From contig VYZB01000030.1 of the NCBI GenBank assembly GCA_013397455.1, positions 331,924-395,923 of the forward strand: a stretch of 64,000 nucleotides of DNA. Direction: 5' to 3'. The stretch comes from Crotophaga sulcirostris (Eukaryota > Chordata > Aves > Cuculiformes > Crotophagidae). Of this stretch, positions 12,078 to 26,408 are shown piece by piece. Position numbers and translations under genes: made by a program. Below the pieces are notes generated by a model that had not been told where the DNA came from, made no database searches, and worked only from the letters and a program-made list of their open reading frames with translations. Numbering within the stretch: position 1 is the stretch's first letter; the number at the start of each line of letters is the position of its first letter.

Positions 12078-15000
12078 GGTGGTCTTTTTTATTTTTATTT
12101 TAAAGCTGTTGTTCTACAGAGAGCTTCCTAAAAATCCCAGCAGATCTATAATAAACAAGAGCTACTTCTGAAAGACGCTCAGCATACTTGTTTAAATAAC
12201 CTCTCTTACTCTCCAATTGCCTTGTTTTTCTCAGGGTTGTCATAGAGAGGAAGATATTGATGAGTTAGTGATGTGTCAGGGAGTGAAGTCATTTACTCTG
12301 TTCTTGAAACCATTTATTTTTTGACCTGATTCTCCAGTGTGTGTAGCTGCAGCACCTCTCTATTCCTTCATGTCAATTTGAACATTGGGAAGAGCATCCT
12401 GCAGTAGAGGCAGTGCCCAGACGTGGGTAATGCTGCACTGCCTGGGACCAGAGGAGTGTCTGTCATGTTCGATGCATCTTGAGAAAGAAGACGCTTTGTA
12501 GCAAGGAAGTCAATAGTTGTTTAGTTATACTGAGCTTCTAGAAGGCAAAAACTCATTTTCACTTCTCTAAAGAAAGGAAAGGTCTTAGATATCAGTGTAT
12601 TAGCTCTTAAGAATGTCCAATCAAAACACAGGCTGCTGTAAAGGTTGTTACCTTTTAAGAGAAACGTCTTACTGAAATCAACAAGGGCTTCACTCTCTCC
12701 CTTGTATCAGAAAGGTGATGAATGAAAGCAGGCAGTAGGTTCTTAGTCTGTTTTCCCCAGAAAAAACCTCAAACTTTTCTTCCTGGTGCATTCTGGCTTT
12801 GTTTGCACTTAACTAGAAAACTGAAGAAGAAAAGAGAAAAGGTGAACGATGCCAGGCCTGGCTGTCTCTGAGTTTTAACCATCAAAAGGCTTCTTCAGCA
12901 GAAGCAGCATCAGCCTGTGTAATGTGGCTAAAGAGCCACCTACAAACTCCAGCCCTTCTGGAAGGTACAAACTCTGCTGAAGACTTTCCTCTGGATACTT
13001 CTTCCTGCCCTTGCTGAAACACATAGCTTTATCCCCAGCCCACACAACACATCTGTCCTTTTCAGATATCTCTAACAATTACTCCACTGCTGGAAGGCAG
13101 CGTTGCCAGTAGGAAAATTTTGATCGTAGCAGTGCATTAACTAAAAATACTAATTAACTGATGCACCTTTTAATGCCTCACATTTCCACTATCACATGGT
13201 CTGCTGTGCTCTGACAATACAATTCTAACTTTTGTCTCTCCTGGCTTTTAAATACTCTTTACTGTTTTGTATAGGGATATACATGCAAAAACAAATAAAC
13301 ATGCATTTTTGCAGACACCTTCACCTTCTCCTGAAAGCAGCCCCCAAAAGATTGCTGCTGTACTTGTTTCTAAAGCCTCAACCCAGTGATGATAAGTTTT
13401 AAATATAGCTACAATAATGCAAGGTAGCTAATTCCAGTGACGGTAACAAAAGAGCAGGGAAAGGAGAGAGGTAAAAAAAAGAAGCAGCTCAAATAATATT
13501 TGCTGAAAAGACGATTCTAAATGTTATTAACCTGATTCTTCTCTGCCATCAAAATTACAGTGAGGTACCTCTGGTTCAATGAGAATCAGGCCCTGAAAGG
13601 CAACAAAATCCTTTCTGTTAACAAGCCCATAAACTAATGGCACTTGTGCACCAGGCTTTATGACCCACAGTGATAACAGATTAGACATGATGCTAGAGCA
13701 AAGCGAGCCCCCTCAAGCCCCATCTTCAGCTGTAAAACACGTTCCTGCAATGTGCAGGCTTTGGTTTGCAGTTTGGTACCCTCTTCTGCATCTGTACATG
13801 CATTCGTGGTTCAGCAATATGCATACAACATGAGCTTAAAAAAATTAAATAAAAAAATCAAACACCTTTTTGTTCAAATGTCATTTCAGCAAAGGCTGGG
13901 TTGTGTTCCAACTTCCAGCTTCATCCAGAAATCTAGGTGTCTTTCAAGTCACTCTGCTCCTTTCCAGAGGCATTTAGAAGTTGTGTGGGTGTTTGTACTG
14001 GATGAGCACTGATTTCAGAGGGGAATTAGTACATGTTCTGAATGGAGAGGATGTGCTTTGTATACACCCAAGGCTTTCAGGAAAGAGGTCTCCAAGATTT
14101 CAGGTGAATGCATTCCTAATTAATCCAAGGGGAAGAGTAGCATTCAGCATCCTCTAAGGGCTGCCACAACATTATCCTATCAATCATTTGTATCATCGGT
14201 TCAGCAGTCCCTTTCTTCTTGCATGTGAAAAGAGGGCTGGAGAGATAATAAATTTAATCCCAGAAACCAACTCCAAGAGAAAAGCAGGATGAGGCTCCAC
14301 CCCAGCCTGAGCATTTCCTAGCCTTCCGAATTTCTGGTTGCTGAATTTGCCAAATTTCTGTACTAGCAACCTGAACCCCAGTTCACAGTTGCATAGGCCA
14401 TCCTGCAGCCCTAAGGGCACACTCACTCCTGACTGGTGTCTTGAGTCTGAGAATAAGATCAAAGTCTCTGTCCTCTTTTCTCTCTCACCTCTCAGTGGAA
14501 ATTTTCCTACCTTGCTGTATAATGACACCATTTTACTCTTTCTGACCATCTCCTAGAGGTGAAAATGGGACCTCTGCTGAGCATCATCATCCTAGGCTCA
14601 AGGCTTTTAATGAAAAGCTGAAATTCCTTCTATTTAAGGCCAGGGAGGTAACTAATGGACAAAACAGTCTGAAAAGTGGAGGAACGGCTCTACTGAAAAG
14701 CACTGTGGCAGCCAGCAAGGTCCATATGCTGAGCTAATGTTCGTGACAGCTAGCAAGCCCTGTGGACCTCAGACAGGGAACAAACTCCCCTGATGTGCAC
14801 TTTGTCCTCTTCAAGCTCATATTCAGCTTTTCACTACCTTCAAGGCCAGTGAAAACACCAGATTTCTCCAGCTGCCCTTCACCTTTCATGGATTTTCACC
14901 CCCAAAATAGGGAAGTTCTTACTGGAATCTCCATATTCCTCAAAATATTGGGTATAGCTATGTAGTCTCTTGCAGCCAGTGCTGTGTTCCTCCCACCCAT

Positions 15001-18000
15001 GAACAAAGGCAGAGGAGCTCCAGCAAGCTCTGCCCCTGACTATGGTGCTCCCATTAAGAGGGCGAGCATCACTCTGGGAAGGCAGTGCTGGCAGCTCCTT
15101 TCCAGCCCCTGCCAGAAGCACCCTGGGGGGGCAGAGTCGAATTTGCAAAAGAGCAGACACAAAGCCAATTTTAAAATGAATGTTAGCCTCAGGCTAACAG
15201 GGGAAACGCACCATTTGCTTTGATTTTTAGATACATTAGTTCTTCTCTCAAAGACTGAATCAATGGAAAGGGGAAACTGAGCGATGGATAAACTTCTGCT
15301 TGCTTAGAGATGGGACTTATCCTCATGCTCCTGCATTTCCCTCACAGCAGCTGTGCCTGCTCCCATGTCCCAGGTAATCACCAGGCTGGTGAGGTACTAA
15401 AAGCAGGTACTGGAGTGGTGTGAAGTGGTGAGAAGCGTCTATGAAAAGTTCCAGAAGGTCTACATGCGCTTGTATTTCAAAATAGAGCAAAATATTTAAT
15501 TTCAAAGTTTCCACAGAAGTGTAACGTTAAGCAGAAGAGATTGCTTGAAGGCAATCAAAACATTTCATTTTGATAAAAGTCCAAATACTCTAATTTGTTT
15601 TATATGCTGATAGAATTCAAGCCACAGTTTCCTAAAGAAAACTCAAAGTGATCCAATTCCAACAAGACACTGTGAGCTCATCAGATCTCATCAGTATGAA
15701 ATGCCACTGAAATGGAGATATTTCCACAAAAAGTCATAATTAAGAAGAAATGACATTTTTGTTCCTCATGGGGAGTATTCTGAGTGGTTTGGTTTTGTGC
15801 TTTGCCTGCACAACTCAAAGGTGTTTGTGTGGAAGGGCAAGTGCCACTTCAGGAAGGAGCCAAAACCCACCACGTTATAGAGGAGATACCTGCCAGGGAC
15901 TGACGTTCCTCCTTGTGCAGCTAAAGGTTGACTCATAAAACCAAGGCGGGTCTTGATGTGCAACACCTCTCCCAGGCAGGCTGAAAAGATTAGTGATTTT
16001 CCTCTCTATCCATCATTTATCACCCTCTACCTTGTTATCTTTTGTGTAGATCACAGGCAAAGTTTGCAGAGCACTCGTCTCCGTTATTCAGTGTCAGGGA
16101 CTGGAGGTGTTGCTGCAGCAGAGCTCACAGGTAACAGCATCACTTGGGAACCTGCTGAGCACTTTCCTCTGCCCTGTACAAACGCAGACTTATACCCAGT
16201 GCCTGCATTTACTGAGCTTCATGTCCACACCTCCCTGCTTCTTGCATGACATAAAATGCCCTTTGCCATGCAGAAGGCAGAGCCCATTTGGGAGCAGTGA
16301 ATGGGGAGGAATTGAGCTCACTTATGGAAGCAGCGATGGCCAACAGTACTACAATAATGAAATGGTAGGTACTGTGGTGGCATTTTGAAGGCCCCCAGGT
16401 ATCTGCAAAATGCACATGTGTCTAAGCTGTTTGGCTCAGCATCCAAGGCACAGGAACACAATTCAGCACTTGGCTGTCAGGAACACACCTGCTGTTTAAA
16501 GGCCAGATTTGAAAGAGAAACCTTCAGGCTCCTGGTCTGCTGAAAGTACCTGTCTGATCTCATTACCTGGTACTAGCCACGTGAGCCAGGATCCATCCCT
16601 ACGGAGCTGAGACACAGACAGCAGGAGGCACAAATAGAAAAGCTGTGGATCAGCAGGCAGCTGGCTCTTGCAGAACAGCCCCTTTCTCCTGGTAACCAGG
16701 TATCTATGGGTTTGCAGCAAGGAGACAATGTGGTCCTGAGCTGCTCAGGGTCAGCCAGGACACCAGCACTCTGAGGACAGGCAGCTCCTGGTCTTGTAAG
16801 GCACAAACCCATGCTCCTGCCTGGCCCATGTTTGTCACAGGAGTGATGGGAAACAGAGACAAGGGATAAACACTTAATCTTGCCCCCATCATGAACAACA
16901 CGGGATCTCTTTGCCTTCCCTCCAGGGCTCTTCAAACAAGGTTTATCGTACAAAAGGTCACAATTCTAATTACAGGTTTTATCGTTCCTATATCCTTCAC
17001 TCCTGACTACCAGATTGCTGTTTGCACAATGCCTACTCCAGTAAGCACACACAACCTTGGGCACGCTCTGGTTGCAAGCACAGGAACACCAGAAAGCCAA
17101 AACTAACCCTTTCAAGCCCTAACAACTACTTCATGCAATTCAGCCAGCTCAGAGGCACCATAAGGGTCACCTGAGGCTTCAGGAGCAGAGCAAAGCTGGT
17201 GCAGAGCTAAGACCTTCTGCTGAGCACATTCCTGGACACAAAACAACCTTCTCAGCTTGGAGCTCCCCAGACTTCATCATCACTCACTGCCTTAGACAGA
17301 GTTCAGGCCCAGAAGATCACAAGCAGGTTGGATCACACTCACCCTGAGACAGGCATTGTAATAGCAAGACTCACCCAGGGTCCAGGGACAGCAAGAAGGA
17401 GATGCATCAGTAGAAGGCAGACAAAGAAGGAGAGGGAAGGAGGAGGCAGATAAACTTCTGCTGTTGACGTGACCAATCTGTGAGTCTCTTCTAATTAAAG
17501 CAGGGCTCACAGCACAGCCACACACAAACCCCTGCTGCCAATTAGGGAGGGCTGAGCACTGACACATTAACCTCCCGGTCTCGAAACATTAACTTTACCA
17601 GGTGTAATATCTTCTAGGTGACATAAAGGTTAATAATCTGCATCCACAACAGAACCCAGCTTGGTAAATACCCAATTAACCGGGTTCTGTCAGAGGTAGC
17701 AGCACAATGCAAGGTCTAGGACGGCTGAAGGGAGGCCCTGAAAAGCTGGGTGTGATGAGTTCTGGTGTGCACACCCACCAGGGGCGACAGTGGGGGACCT
17801 GTAAGGAATGGCCAGTGGAGCATGCAGGAGTGATACCTTCAGAGGGAGCCTGCATAGCTAGGCTGAGGGAAAGCAGTAAAATGAAATAAATAAAAGACTA
17901 TTCACTGTCTACATGTAGCAAAACATTTTTCCAGCCTCCCTCCCTCCTTCTGAACTATTCTCCAAAGCTTCTGTTGTTTAAAAGTGAATTCAAAGCAACA

Positions 18001-20659
18001 GTGGTTGGATTCAAGCTGTATGCAGTAAAATGGAAGGGTTTTTTTTTCTAATTTTTAATCTTTGTTTTGCCCTCTGCCTTCCAGAAGAGGGAATTGGAAC
18101 AGGGAAGGATAAAAAATGAAACAAACAAGGAATAACTGAATATTCAACTCAGTTTGAATGTAATTGCCTCATTTAGCATAATTTTGTAGAAGCTCAGGAG
18201 AAAATGATTTTCTTTTCATACAACAGATTTGAAGCATTTAAAAATAATGGGTCAAAGAAGCGCTTACTTTTCTTCTGACCAACACAGCAGCTGGAACAAG
18301 CTCACAAATGTGCCACTCTGCTGGCCCAACCCCACAGCACTGGGCACTTTTATGGAGATGAATGGAGAAGCCTTTGCAGCTCTTGGAGCAAGAACAGCTG
18401 CAGGGGCTCAGGGTGCTTTGCAGGGCTCAGCCACTTCACTGAGCTCTTGCTATTTTAGCTAAAAGCTCTGTGTGGTTTTTTTTTTTCCCTGCACAGCTGA
18501 CACAAAGGGTGTCAGACACATTCGTCATCAACAAGACATCCAGTATTTTTCCTAACTCTCAACTCATATTCCCTCTGAGCTCCTACTCATATTATTGTTT
18601 CCCAGGTGTTCCAAGTTCCCCCATTCTGCAACCACCTACGTTGCCCTCATTCTCCTCTCCTTTCTACAACCATTAATTAAACTTTGTCTTTCCCTTTCCA
18701 AAACTTTGCCTTACCTCTTCTGTCACCACTGCTTCTCCACCAGGACCTCTCCTCTGAAGGCACTGTGTATGCTCAGGAACATGTTCAGCCCCACTGCCAT
18801 TTCTAGCAAACTTTCAACCTCCGCATCAAATCTCCATCCCAAAGTCTCAACTCTGCTTTTACTGAAACTGAAACCCTTCTGGGAGAGACAGAGTACCAGC
18901 CCAGCCAGCCAAGCTGGAAGAACCAAAGAGATCATCCAGTGAGACAGGAAAAGAATGAAAATAGTGTTTTTAATATCATTTACAGCAAACTTACAGTATG
19001 TATTTCACATCACATATTTCTAAACTGCTCATCTGGAAAATATAAGCTGCAAAAATACAGAACACAGTACTCAAAATATATCGAGCATGTGGTTTCTCTT
19101 TCTTTTTTTAGTTTTTTTTTTCTTTTTTAAAATCAATCGTACAGTGAAACATTTTCCAAACCAGGTTTTGGTTTATTTTGGAAGTGCTGCTAAACATCTG
19201 CAAAATTACCAGCAGTCAAACCAGCACACTTCAAAGACCTTTCCGAGGACCACTTTCCCTCAGGCATTGTAGGAAAAGACAAACCTACAGCCCAGGTCAG
19301 GGGCAGAAGCACCTGGGCTCATCCAGGTCCCATGCATGCTGCTACAGACCATCTGTGGAGATGTCCTATGCAGGAAGAACCTTCTTCACACACAACCACC
19401 CAGAAATGCTGCTCTGCCCAGGTGACAACGAAGAACAGCAAAGGTACGAGGGACAAATGTCACTGACTAGTCTGGTCTAGAAGCAGGGAGATACTCTTCC
19501 AATGTTGTGGACCCTGCACAGAGCTCTGTGGGGGAGTTTTGAGCCACAGGTGTGGCAAACTGCATGGGTTAGTGGTTTCTCCATCAAGACCACCAATGTG
19601 GAAGCACTCTCCACACACTGAAGGAAGATTACATCCATGCACCAGCTGTGCACACTTGTCAGAGAAGTCCTGAGCTTCTGAAGCCTGGGACAAACGCTCA
19701 CCAACAATCCAGTTGAGATGCACGAGGATTTGGAGGGCAAGCGGCAGACCTGCCTCACTGAAATGTGTTGTCTGTTATTACACCATGGGGAAACATGAGG
19801 ATGGAGAAGGGAGTGGGTTAAGGAAAAAAGTAGGTTCCTAATATTCTTATTAGCCAAAAAAAAAGCACCCCTCAACAGCTGGTTGAGTTAAGAACAGAAC
19901 TTCTTTCCCAATTTGCTTTGAATTTTAAGCTCTCAAGTTTGCTCAGCTGTAGGTGTTGCTAAGGGATCTTAAAGGTGGAGAATAACCGGGTTACACAGGC
20001 AAGGTACATGTTCCTGATCAACCTCAGCATCAGGAAAACACACAAAGAGAAATCAGACAAACTAGAACTTTGCTTTTCCTCCATCATGAATGAAGCACAG
20101 CTGGGCAGCACTGTCGTTTCTACTCACAAATTGCTTCAAATCAAGAGCTGCCCTCACTCCCTCCACTCTGGCTGGTTTTCATAGGGTGCTCCTGTCTCAT
20201 CTATACAGGGAAATAGGAATTTTAAAATAGTCTTAGGGCAAACATTTCCCATCTAATGCCATTTATGCATTTCTAGCTCACACGACCCCAAATGTCCCCA
20301 TGCCTGGAATGTAATTCAAGTACATAAAGCAGGGAAAAAAGCATTTCTGCAGACTGCATATGATTTGTATCAAAAACCTAATGAACATCACATTTATTGT
20401 ACTTTATTTACATGGTAGTCACGTATAATATAATACAATACAGTGTTCCATTTGCAGTGGTAGGCACTATGGGTTTTAAAAGGTCATAGCTCTTCCCTTG
20501 CTCCCATCCCCACCGCTCCTCCCTACAGACATGGTACCCAAGCAAACCAAGAGCTCCCTTTTGCATGAAATGCCGTGTAGTCCCACCTTTCCACTGAACC
20601 CTGCTCCGAGATGGCTCCTGCCCAAAAGCAGATGATGGGAGCTGCTTTCATGTGCTCAC

Positions 20660-20860
20660 ATGGTGACTCTCAAACTTTGGTGGTCGTAGACCATCGCGGT
20701 CCTTAACGTTTGTCAGGGACAGTGATGCATAGCCTCACCACCATGCTTTGCACTGAAAATATTGTGAAGGCAATGTGGGGCTGTAGACAAGCTACAGACC
20801 CCTGGGCACAGCTTATAGGCCACCTGCGATCAACAGAACACAGTTTTGGTCCCACCGTGA
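20660..20860. repeat. possible degraded hAT-type DNA transposon relic
   Basis: GTGACTCTCAAACTTTGGTG followed by GTCGTAGACCATCGCGGTCC resembles the terminal region of hAT-family elements (the 'ggttctcaaacttt ... accac' pattern), and similar GACC/GGTCC phrases recur to about 20850. There is no transposase frame and no clear opposite terminus. Weak call. Confidence 0.25.
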
Positions 20861-23800
20861 GTAAGACTTTAGGAAAATGGCTGTGAGTCTTCAAGAAGGA
20901 TCATCATCCTCCAATCAGGCAGAAAGAGTTGCGGGTGAAGAAGAGGGGTCATTTCTTCCTTTGAAGTTCACACAGTTAAGAATTGTGAGGCACTGAAAAC
21001 ATAGCACTGAGATGTAGTTTACACTGAGGGGTGAATGAGCTGGTATTTGTGCGATGCCATACTGCAAAAAAAAGGGTTTTGAAGTGCTAGGATATATGTA
21101 GCAGGGAATGATGCCTTTTCTTGTCCTACCACCAGGCAATTCAGTTGAGTAGAACTAAGACATGTTAGGCCATATCCAAAAGCTATGCAAACATTGCAAA
21201 TAAAATTCGCACCACCTGCTTCACCTTAATATCAATTTGTTTTTGTCTGGGTTCATACCCTTCTCATGTTTGCTCTCAGTAATTACTCAAATGAATGCAT
21301 TTACTGGTAAGAACACTGGGAGGGGCAGAGAATTTCAAACACCTGTGAGAGAATATTCCTTGAAAGCGGTTTGTGAGTTAGAAGCCAACACTTTGGCTGT
21401 CCTGGAGCACTGTCCAGTGGCACCCTGCCCACTGGCATTGAGCAAGGATCCTCTTAATTCCTAATGATATACTTTTGAACTAAGTATTTGTACCGATGAG
21501 AAAATCCCAGCCTAGAGAACTCAGGGAGCAGAAATATCCCCCATGATTTCTGTGCCCAGCCAGAACAAAACAACGTGTATGAATTATAAGAAAGCTTTTT
21601 CCAAATCCCTCCAGATCACAGATGATATGCAGAAATGATCTTGCAAATACACTGGAGGCATCTTCTTGGTTTTCTCAGAAACTCACAAGGAAAAAAAAAA
21701 AAAAAGGAAAATTCCTTTATGCAGTTGCTATAAATTATTTGCTGAGTTGGACTTGACAAGTTTCTTATTGCTTTCTGCCATTTGCAGGCACCAACTTCAT
21801 GTAGAACAAGCCCAGCACTACAAACTGTTAGGATATTGCTAATCTTTTCCTTCCTAGGGTGTGACACTGAGCTCTGCCACACTTAATCTGAAGAAAGTGG
21901 GGGAAACATTGCAAACTCGTGGTATCCCAAGGACCCCATCCCTGGAGTCACTCCATTCAGCAAACAAATAGAGACTGAAGCAAGGTTTTGACAAGCAAAA
22001 CAACATAAACACTACACACATCCTACGGTTCCGCTCTCGCAGCCATCTAAATGGATGATCTAAATTCTCCTGAATCCTCTGTGCCCTCTCAGGACTGAGG
22101 GATGCTCACAGCCAAGCAGTTGTGGCAAGACTGAAGCTGAAAGAAAAGCAGTCCATGTTTATATTCTGTCGAAGAAAACACCGATATTGCTTCTGAGGAG
22201 ACTGTGCCTCCTTTTGCTCCACTAGATTCCAGGAACAGACAATTCCCAAAGATTTCAGTTGGCATCACTAGTTAATAAAGAAGTACCTAATGTCTAAGAA
22301 CTGCTGAAAGGCCATTTTTTTTCAGTGAAGCAATTGTATTAAGACTCAGATTGGCTAGAAATGTGAATGGAATGATAGAAAAGATCATTTGCAGCCTGTA
22401 AGTAATAGATAAGAGTGTATAAAAGCAGAACAAACTACAACATTTTGAGCACATGTAATACTAAGTGAGACATGCTGGCATCCCAGCCAAATTTAAATGC
22501 CAGTCAGTAACTCTGAACACCTCGTATTGACTTGGTAGAGCTGAGCTGTGCTTTGCAATCAGGAGGAAGGAAGAACTGTGGCTGGAGAAAGGAAGATGAT
22601 GGTCAGTTTGGAAGAAATGCCCACAAACCGTGGGTCTTAGGGAGGTAGGGCAAGCAGGTCTATCCAGGAGCATGGAAGGGTGGATAATCCTTTCTGGGAC
22701 TCCCAGGGGCTAAGCCACAATGTCCTGGTTGTTTCTTTCCACTTTGGATCAATCTCAAGCACAGGACTGCCCATCTTAATAAACTGCTGCCTACATTCAC
22801 ACCACTTGTACCTTGACCGCCTGTCTCCTGGAGCTGCTGCCAACAAAAAAGGCAAGTAAATGCAGCAGCATGGGATGTTGGGAAATGGGAAGTCAGACTT
22901 AGGTAAGAAATGCAAAAACTTGTAATGCAAATGGTCAGTATTATTGCTTATATTCAGGGGTGCTTCACTCAATGCACCGAAAGCCTTTGAACTTTGCAGG
23001 CATTAATCAGATCTAGAGGAAGAACAATAACAACCCCGTTCTGTCTGCAAAGACAGATCATGTGAAATTGGGGGATAGATGAGTATGGCTGTGTCTAAAG
23101 GCAGAGTGGGAATGAGTCTGGAAACCCTTGTGAATAAAGGAACAAAGCTGTTATTATCACATCAGTCCAGAGAAGTCTTCGCATGTGTCTCTAATATTGA
23201 CAATTCCCAATGTCACCTGCCAAGAATAAAACAAACATCACATCAAGCCTTAAGAAAATGCTAAGCCCAACACAACCAGCTGTGACAAACTCTTGTATGG
23301 CAGGAATAGCCGTGGCTGACTCGAGGGCGAAAGCTTCACAGTGCTGGTAGCCTTCAGGTTGTCTTAGGTTTGCTGTGGAGTGAAACTGCTGGTTATGGAT
23401 GGAGTCACCCTTCTGTCTCCCAGGACCTCGTTTATCGAGAACAAATATATATCTGACTGAGACACAGAGGCAAACCTGAAATACACTGTCTCCAACAGCA
23501 ATGCGATGATCTTAAAATTCTGATGGGGGTAGGAGGGACACCAAATCTCATTCATTCCCTTAATTTCTGATTATTTTTTTTTTTCAAGAAAAAAATGCCA
23601 ATGCTTCTCAGCCATTTGGAAATACTCCAATCACTTTCCAAATGTCTGCAGATCATCAGTTCAATTTTGAAGCATTTTGAAGCATAGCTAACTCAGCTAA
23701 TCGAAGCTAATTCCTCTCTGCATCTTTCCCTTTTCACCTTCCTGGCAAGGTGAGACCCAAGTGAGATTAACAGCAGCAGCACTGAGTAGTTCAGCGCATC

Positions 23801-24166
23801 TCGTGTGAGTATGGCAGTAGCGTGAGGCCCCTAGTAGTTCAATTCCCAAGGAATGGAAGGTTTGTCTAGATAATTCAAGTGACGGCCTTTTCAGTCCCAC
23901 TGTACATCCAAGATGTGCTGGGCAAAGTCAGAAAAATGTCTGATTTCAATATATATAAAAAGAAGGTTCTGAAAATGCACTGTTTTGTTAACAAGGACAC
24001 AAAGAAACTGATTCTAGTGTGATCTGCACCAATTTTAGATTGGGGTCCCCTTTTGATTCCACTGAGGCTATGCCAAGGTGGTATCCGTGCGAGCGAAAGG
24101 AAACCCCAACCTGACGTCATGCAAGGCAACTGGACAAACCCATACAGACTGCTAAATCTCAAGTAG

Positions 24167-24172
24167 TTTATT
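24167..24172 (-). terminator. candidate distal poly(A) signal AATAAA
   Basis: The plus strand reads TTTATT, so the transcript strand carries AATAAA. About 18 bases downstream is a CA, followed by GTCTGTATGGGTTTGTCC, a G/T-rich element of the kind that promotes cleavage. It is the best placed of the four hexamers downstream of the SLCO3A1 stop. Confidence 0.35.
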
Positions 24173-24697
24173 TTTTCAAACATCCCATTCCTTAGCAGGT
24201 AGCCATGCATGGAACACAGTGCTTGGAAATGTCAAAATAACATTTCTGCTGAGACTGAGGTCTCAACAAAACCCTGAATTTCAATGCCCCTGAATATGGA
24301 GAAAAAAATTCCAACAGTCGATCTGGACTGCACAGCTCAGACCATGTCCCTGTTTCTGCTCCCAGGAACGGGCATTTTTCTAAGTCCATCCTTGTTCTTA
24401 AGTTTCCTGCACCATTAAGGCAGTTGTGGGATGGAAGCAAAGTGCTGACAGGCAAAGGCCCATACTGCAATTTGGGAAGTGGAGGATGTCTGAGATTTTT
24501 TGTTATTCTGTAACAAAAACTGGGTTACAGGCAAAACTGACTTGTGGTTTTGAAACCAAAAAAAAACAAACCAAAGAGCCTGCTAGGAGAGATGAAGGTT
24601 TTGGTCTGTGTGTTTTCTTTAAAGTAAAGCTGTTGTTGAATCTGTACCAAAGCACTGACAGTAAAGCCCTTCATGATGCAGGCATCTGATAATCCTT

Positions 24698-24714
24698 AAA
24701 AAAAAAAAAAAAAA
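24698..24714. repeat. A17 homopolymer tract
   Basis: Seventeen consecutive A on the plus strand, read as T17 in an SLCO3A1 transcript that extends this far. No upstream hexamer or target-site duplication suggests a retropseudogene tail. Confidence 0.9.
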
Positions 24715-25516
24715 GGAGTGGGATGGGGAGATAGCTTTATAAAAGTTGCATTATCAAAAGAAATAAAACAACAATCATGCAGGAATGTTAAGTTACAGCT
24801 TAAAAATAATGTAAGTAACCCCATTCAAATGCGTCTCTCATACATAGGAAATGAAAGACTAAATGAAAAAAAAAATAAAAATGAAACGTTAAGTGCTCTG
24901 GAATCCTGCTTCTACAACTGGTCAAGGGGGACTCTTGACTGTACTGACAAACAACAGCTCTTGAACACAGGGAGTTTGTTTTGCATCATGTCAGCACGCT
25001 CTTCTCTTTCACCTTGGACTTTCAGAGGAGAACAAAATGAAATTGTGAAAGGGGTTATAGAATTTCAAGCAATCAGGCTTTTAGAAAGGTTCTATTCTGT
25101 CACATTTGTGTTCGAGTCTGAATGTGTGTGTACAGTACAAAATTATGAGCTAACATTTGAAAAGACAGTAGTCTAAGTAATAAATTTGCAGAATGAAGAG
25201 GACTGTACGGAATGATTTCAAAGGCTTATACTTGACAATTATACATATTTTATGAGACAGTTATGCACCCTCTGCCTTTTTAAAATTCATTGTTTTATGG
25301 ATGCAGTATCTCTATTTTAGCAGACAGGATATACTAAACCTATCTAATGGTCTAAAAAGCATCATTTACCACCCAGCATAACAATGGCACTGCATAGCTT
25401 GGTAACTTCTTTCTTCCTTAAACTCCTTCATTAATCAAGTGATTCTCAACACGGCTGAAAACCAAGAACCAAATATCTGTCGTTACAACATTTATCGAGT
25501 ATTTGGCACAGTGGAG

Positions 25517-25522
25517 TTTATT
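25517..25522 (-). terminator. candidate poly(A) signal AATAAA
   Basis: AATAAA on the transcript strand about 2.1 kb after the SLCO3A1 stop, with a TGTTGTAACG stretch some 40 bases further down. Only the hexamer and spacing support it. Confidence 0.2.
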
Positions 25523-26105
25523 TGACACACCCTTGGTTTTTTTTGCCCTTATTGTTGCTGAACATATAATGCTGTGCATAAATTACGAAGACACACATAA
25601 AGTCAGTCAAGTGGAAGCATTTTGATGCCCCACGCCCATGTTTTAATGCCTAGATAAGAGCAAAGTCTGCTAAAATGGTGTTGAACATGAGTAGCAAGTT
25701 ATCAATTCTCTGTATTGTGCCAACTCTGAGGTGTCCACTGCCAGCAATGGACAAGGACTTGGGGAAGATCAGCCCCTCCGCCAGCTGCATGGAAGGGACA
25801 TCCAGCATTCAATTCAACACACCAGGTGACTTCTCTAAATATCTGCATATTCACAACAGCTTCAAAATATAAACAAAAAAAGGAGCTTTTTGATTACAAT
25901 GGTAACCCTTAAAACTCTTCTGACATTTAGTCCATTGGAAATGCGTCTTGTTCCTGGGGAAAACTCATTAAACACAACCAATTTGTATTGCTTCCCAGCA
26001 GGAATGTTTTGGAAAAGAAAAATATGCATGCCAAATAAGCCTGACCCAGTGCTTCTTGAAATCAGATGAAAGCTTCCCCATGATTTTTGCAGGCTTAGAT
26101 AAGCC

Positions 26106-26111
26106 TTTATT
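26106..26111 (-). terminator. candidate proximal poly(A) signal AATAAA
   Basis: AATAAA on the transcript strand about 1.5 kb after the SLCO3A1 stop, followed by AGGCTTATC. The downstream G/T-rich element is weaker than at 24167. Alternative or non-functional use is possible. Confidence 0.2.
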
Positions 26112-26380
26112 GCAAAAGCAAAGCCAAATCTGCTCCTGCATGGGTGCCTCTTGAGGATGTGAAAGAAAATTTCAGAGCTGCTCAATGCTGGCCAGCCTCT
26201 GCTCCCATAGCTCAGCCTTCCATAGGAACACTATTTGCACATCTAAGGGCAAAATGTGGCCTCCAGGAGGGGAGATTATTCCACCGTCCTCACATGGCTT
26301 CCACCAAAGCCAGTGGCAGGTGAAAAATAAAATCAGTTGCGAGGGTTGCAGGATTAAGGTCAGTATTCCTTTCATCTTGT

Positions 26381-26408
26381 ACACACACACACACACACAC
26401 GCACACAC
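26381..26408. repeat. (AC)n microsatellite
   Basis: Ten uninterrupted AC units (26381-26400) continue as GCACACAC to 26408. On the transcript strand it is a (GT)n tract inside the probable SLCO3A1 3' UTR, with TATATA runs nearby at about 26455-26466 and 26503-26512. Confidence 0.95.

Larger units (their letters stand above)
10496..24149. other. downstream intergenic region, no gene recognised
   Basis: About 13.6 kb without a recognisable exon, RNA gene or strong repeat apart from simple repeats and the doubtful relic near 20.7 kb. A 132-codon minus-strand frame at 19477-19875 resembles nothing I know. In human the next gene after SLCO3A1 is ST8SIA2 (from memory); none of its exons was seen here. 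Confidence 0.55.

Noticed and set aside
15118..15136. G-rich CCTGGGGGGGCAG as a CTCF site
   Set aside because: Lacks the core AG and spacing of the CTCF motif.
24718..25176. 152-codon plus-strand frame after the A17 tract
   Set aside because: Lies antisense to the probable SLCO3A1 3' UTR and matches no family I know; Lys/Asn-rich start reflects AT-rich DNA.
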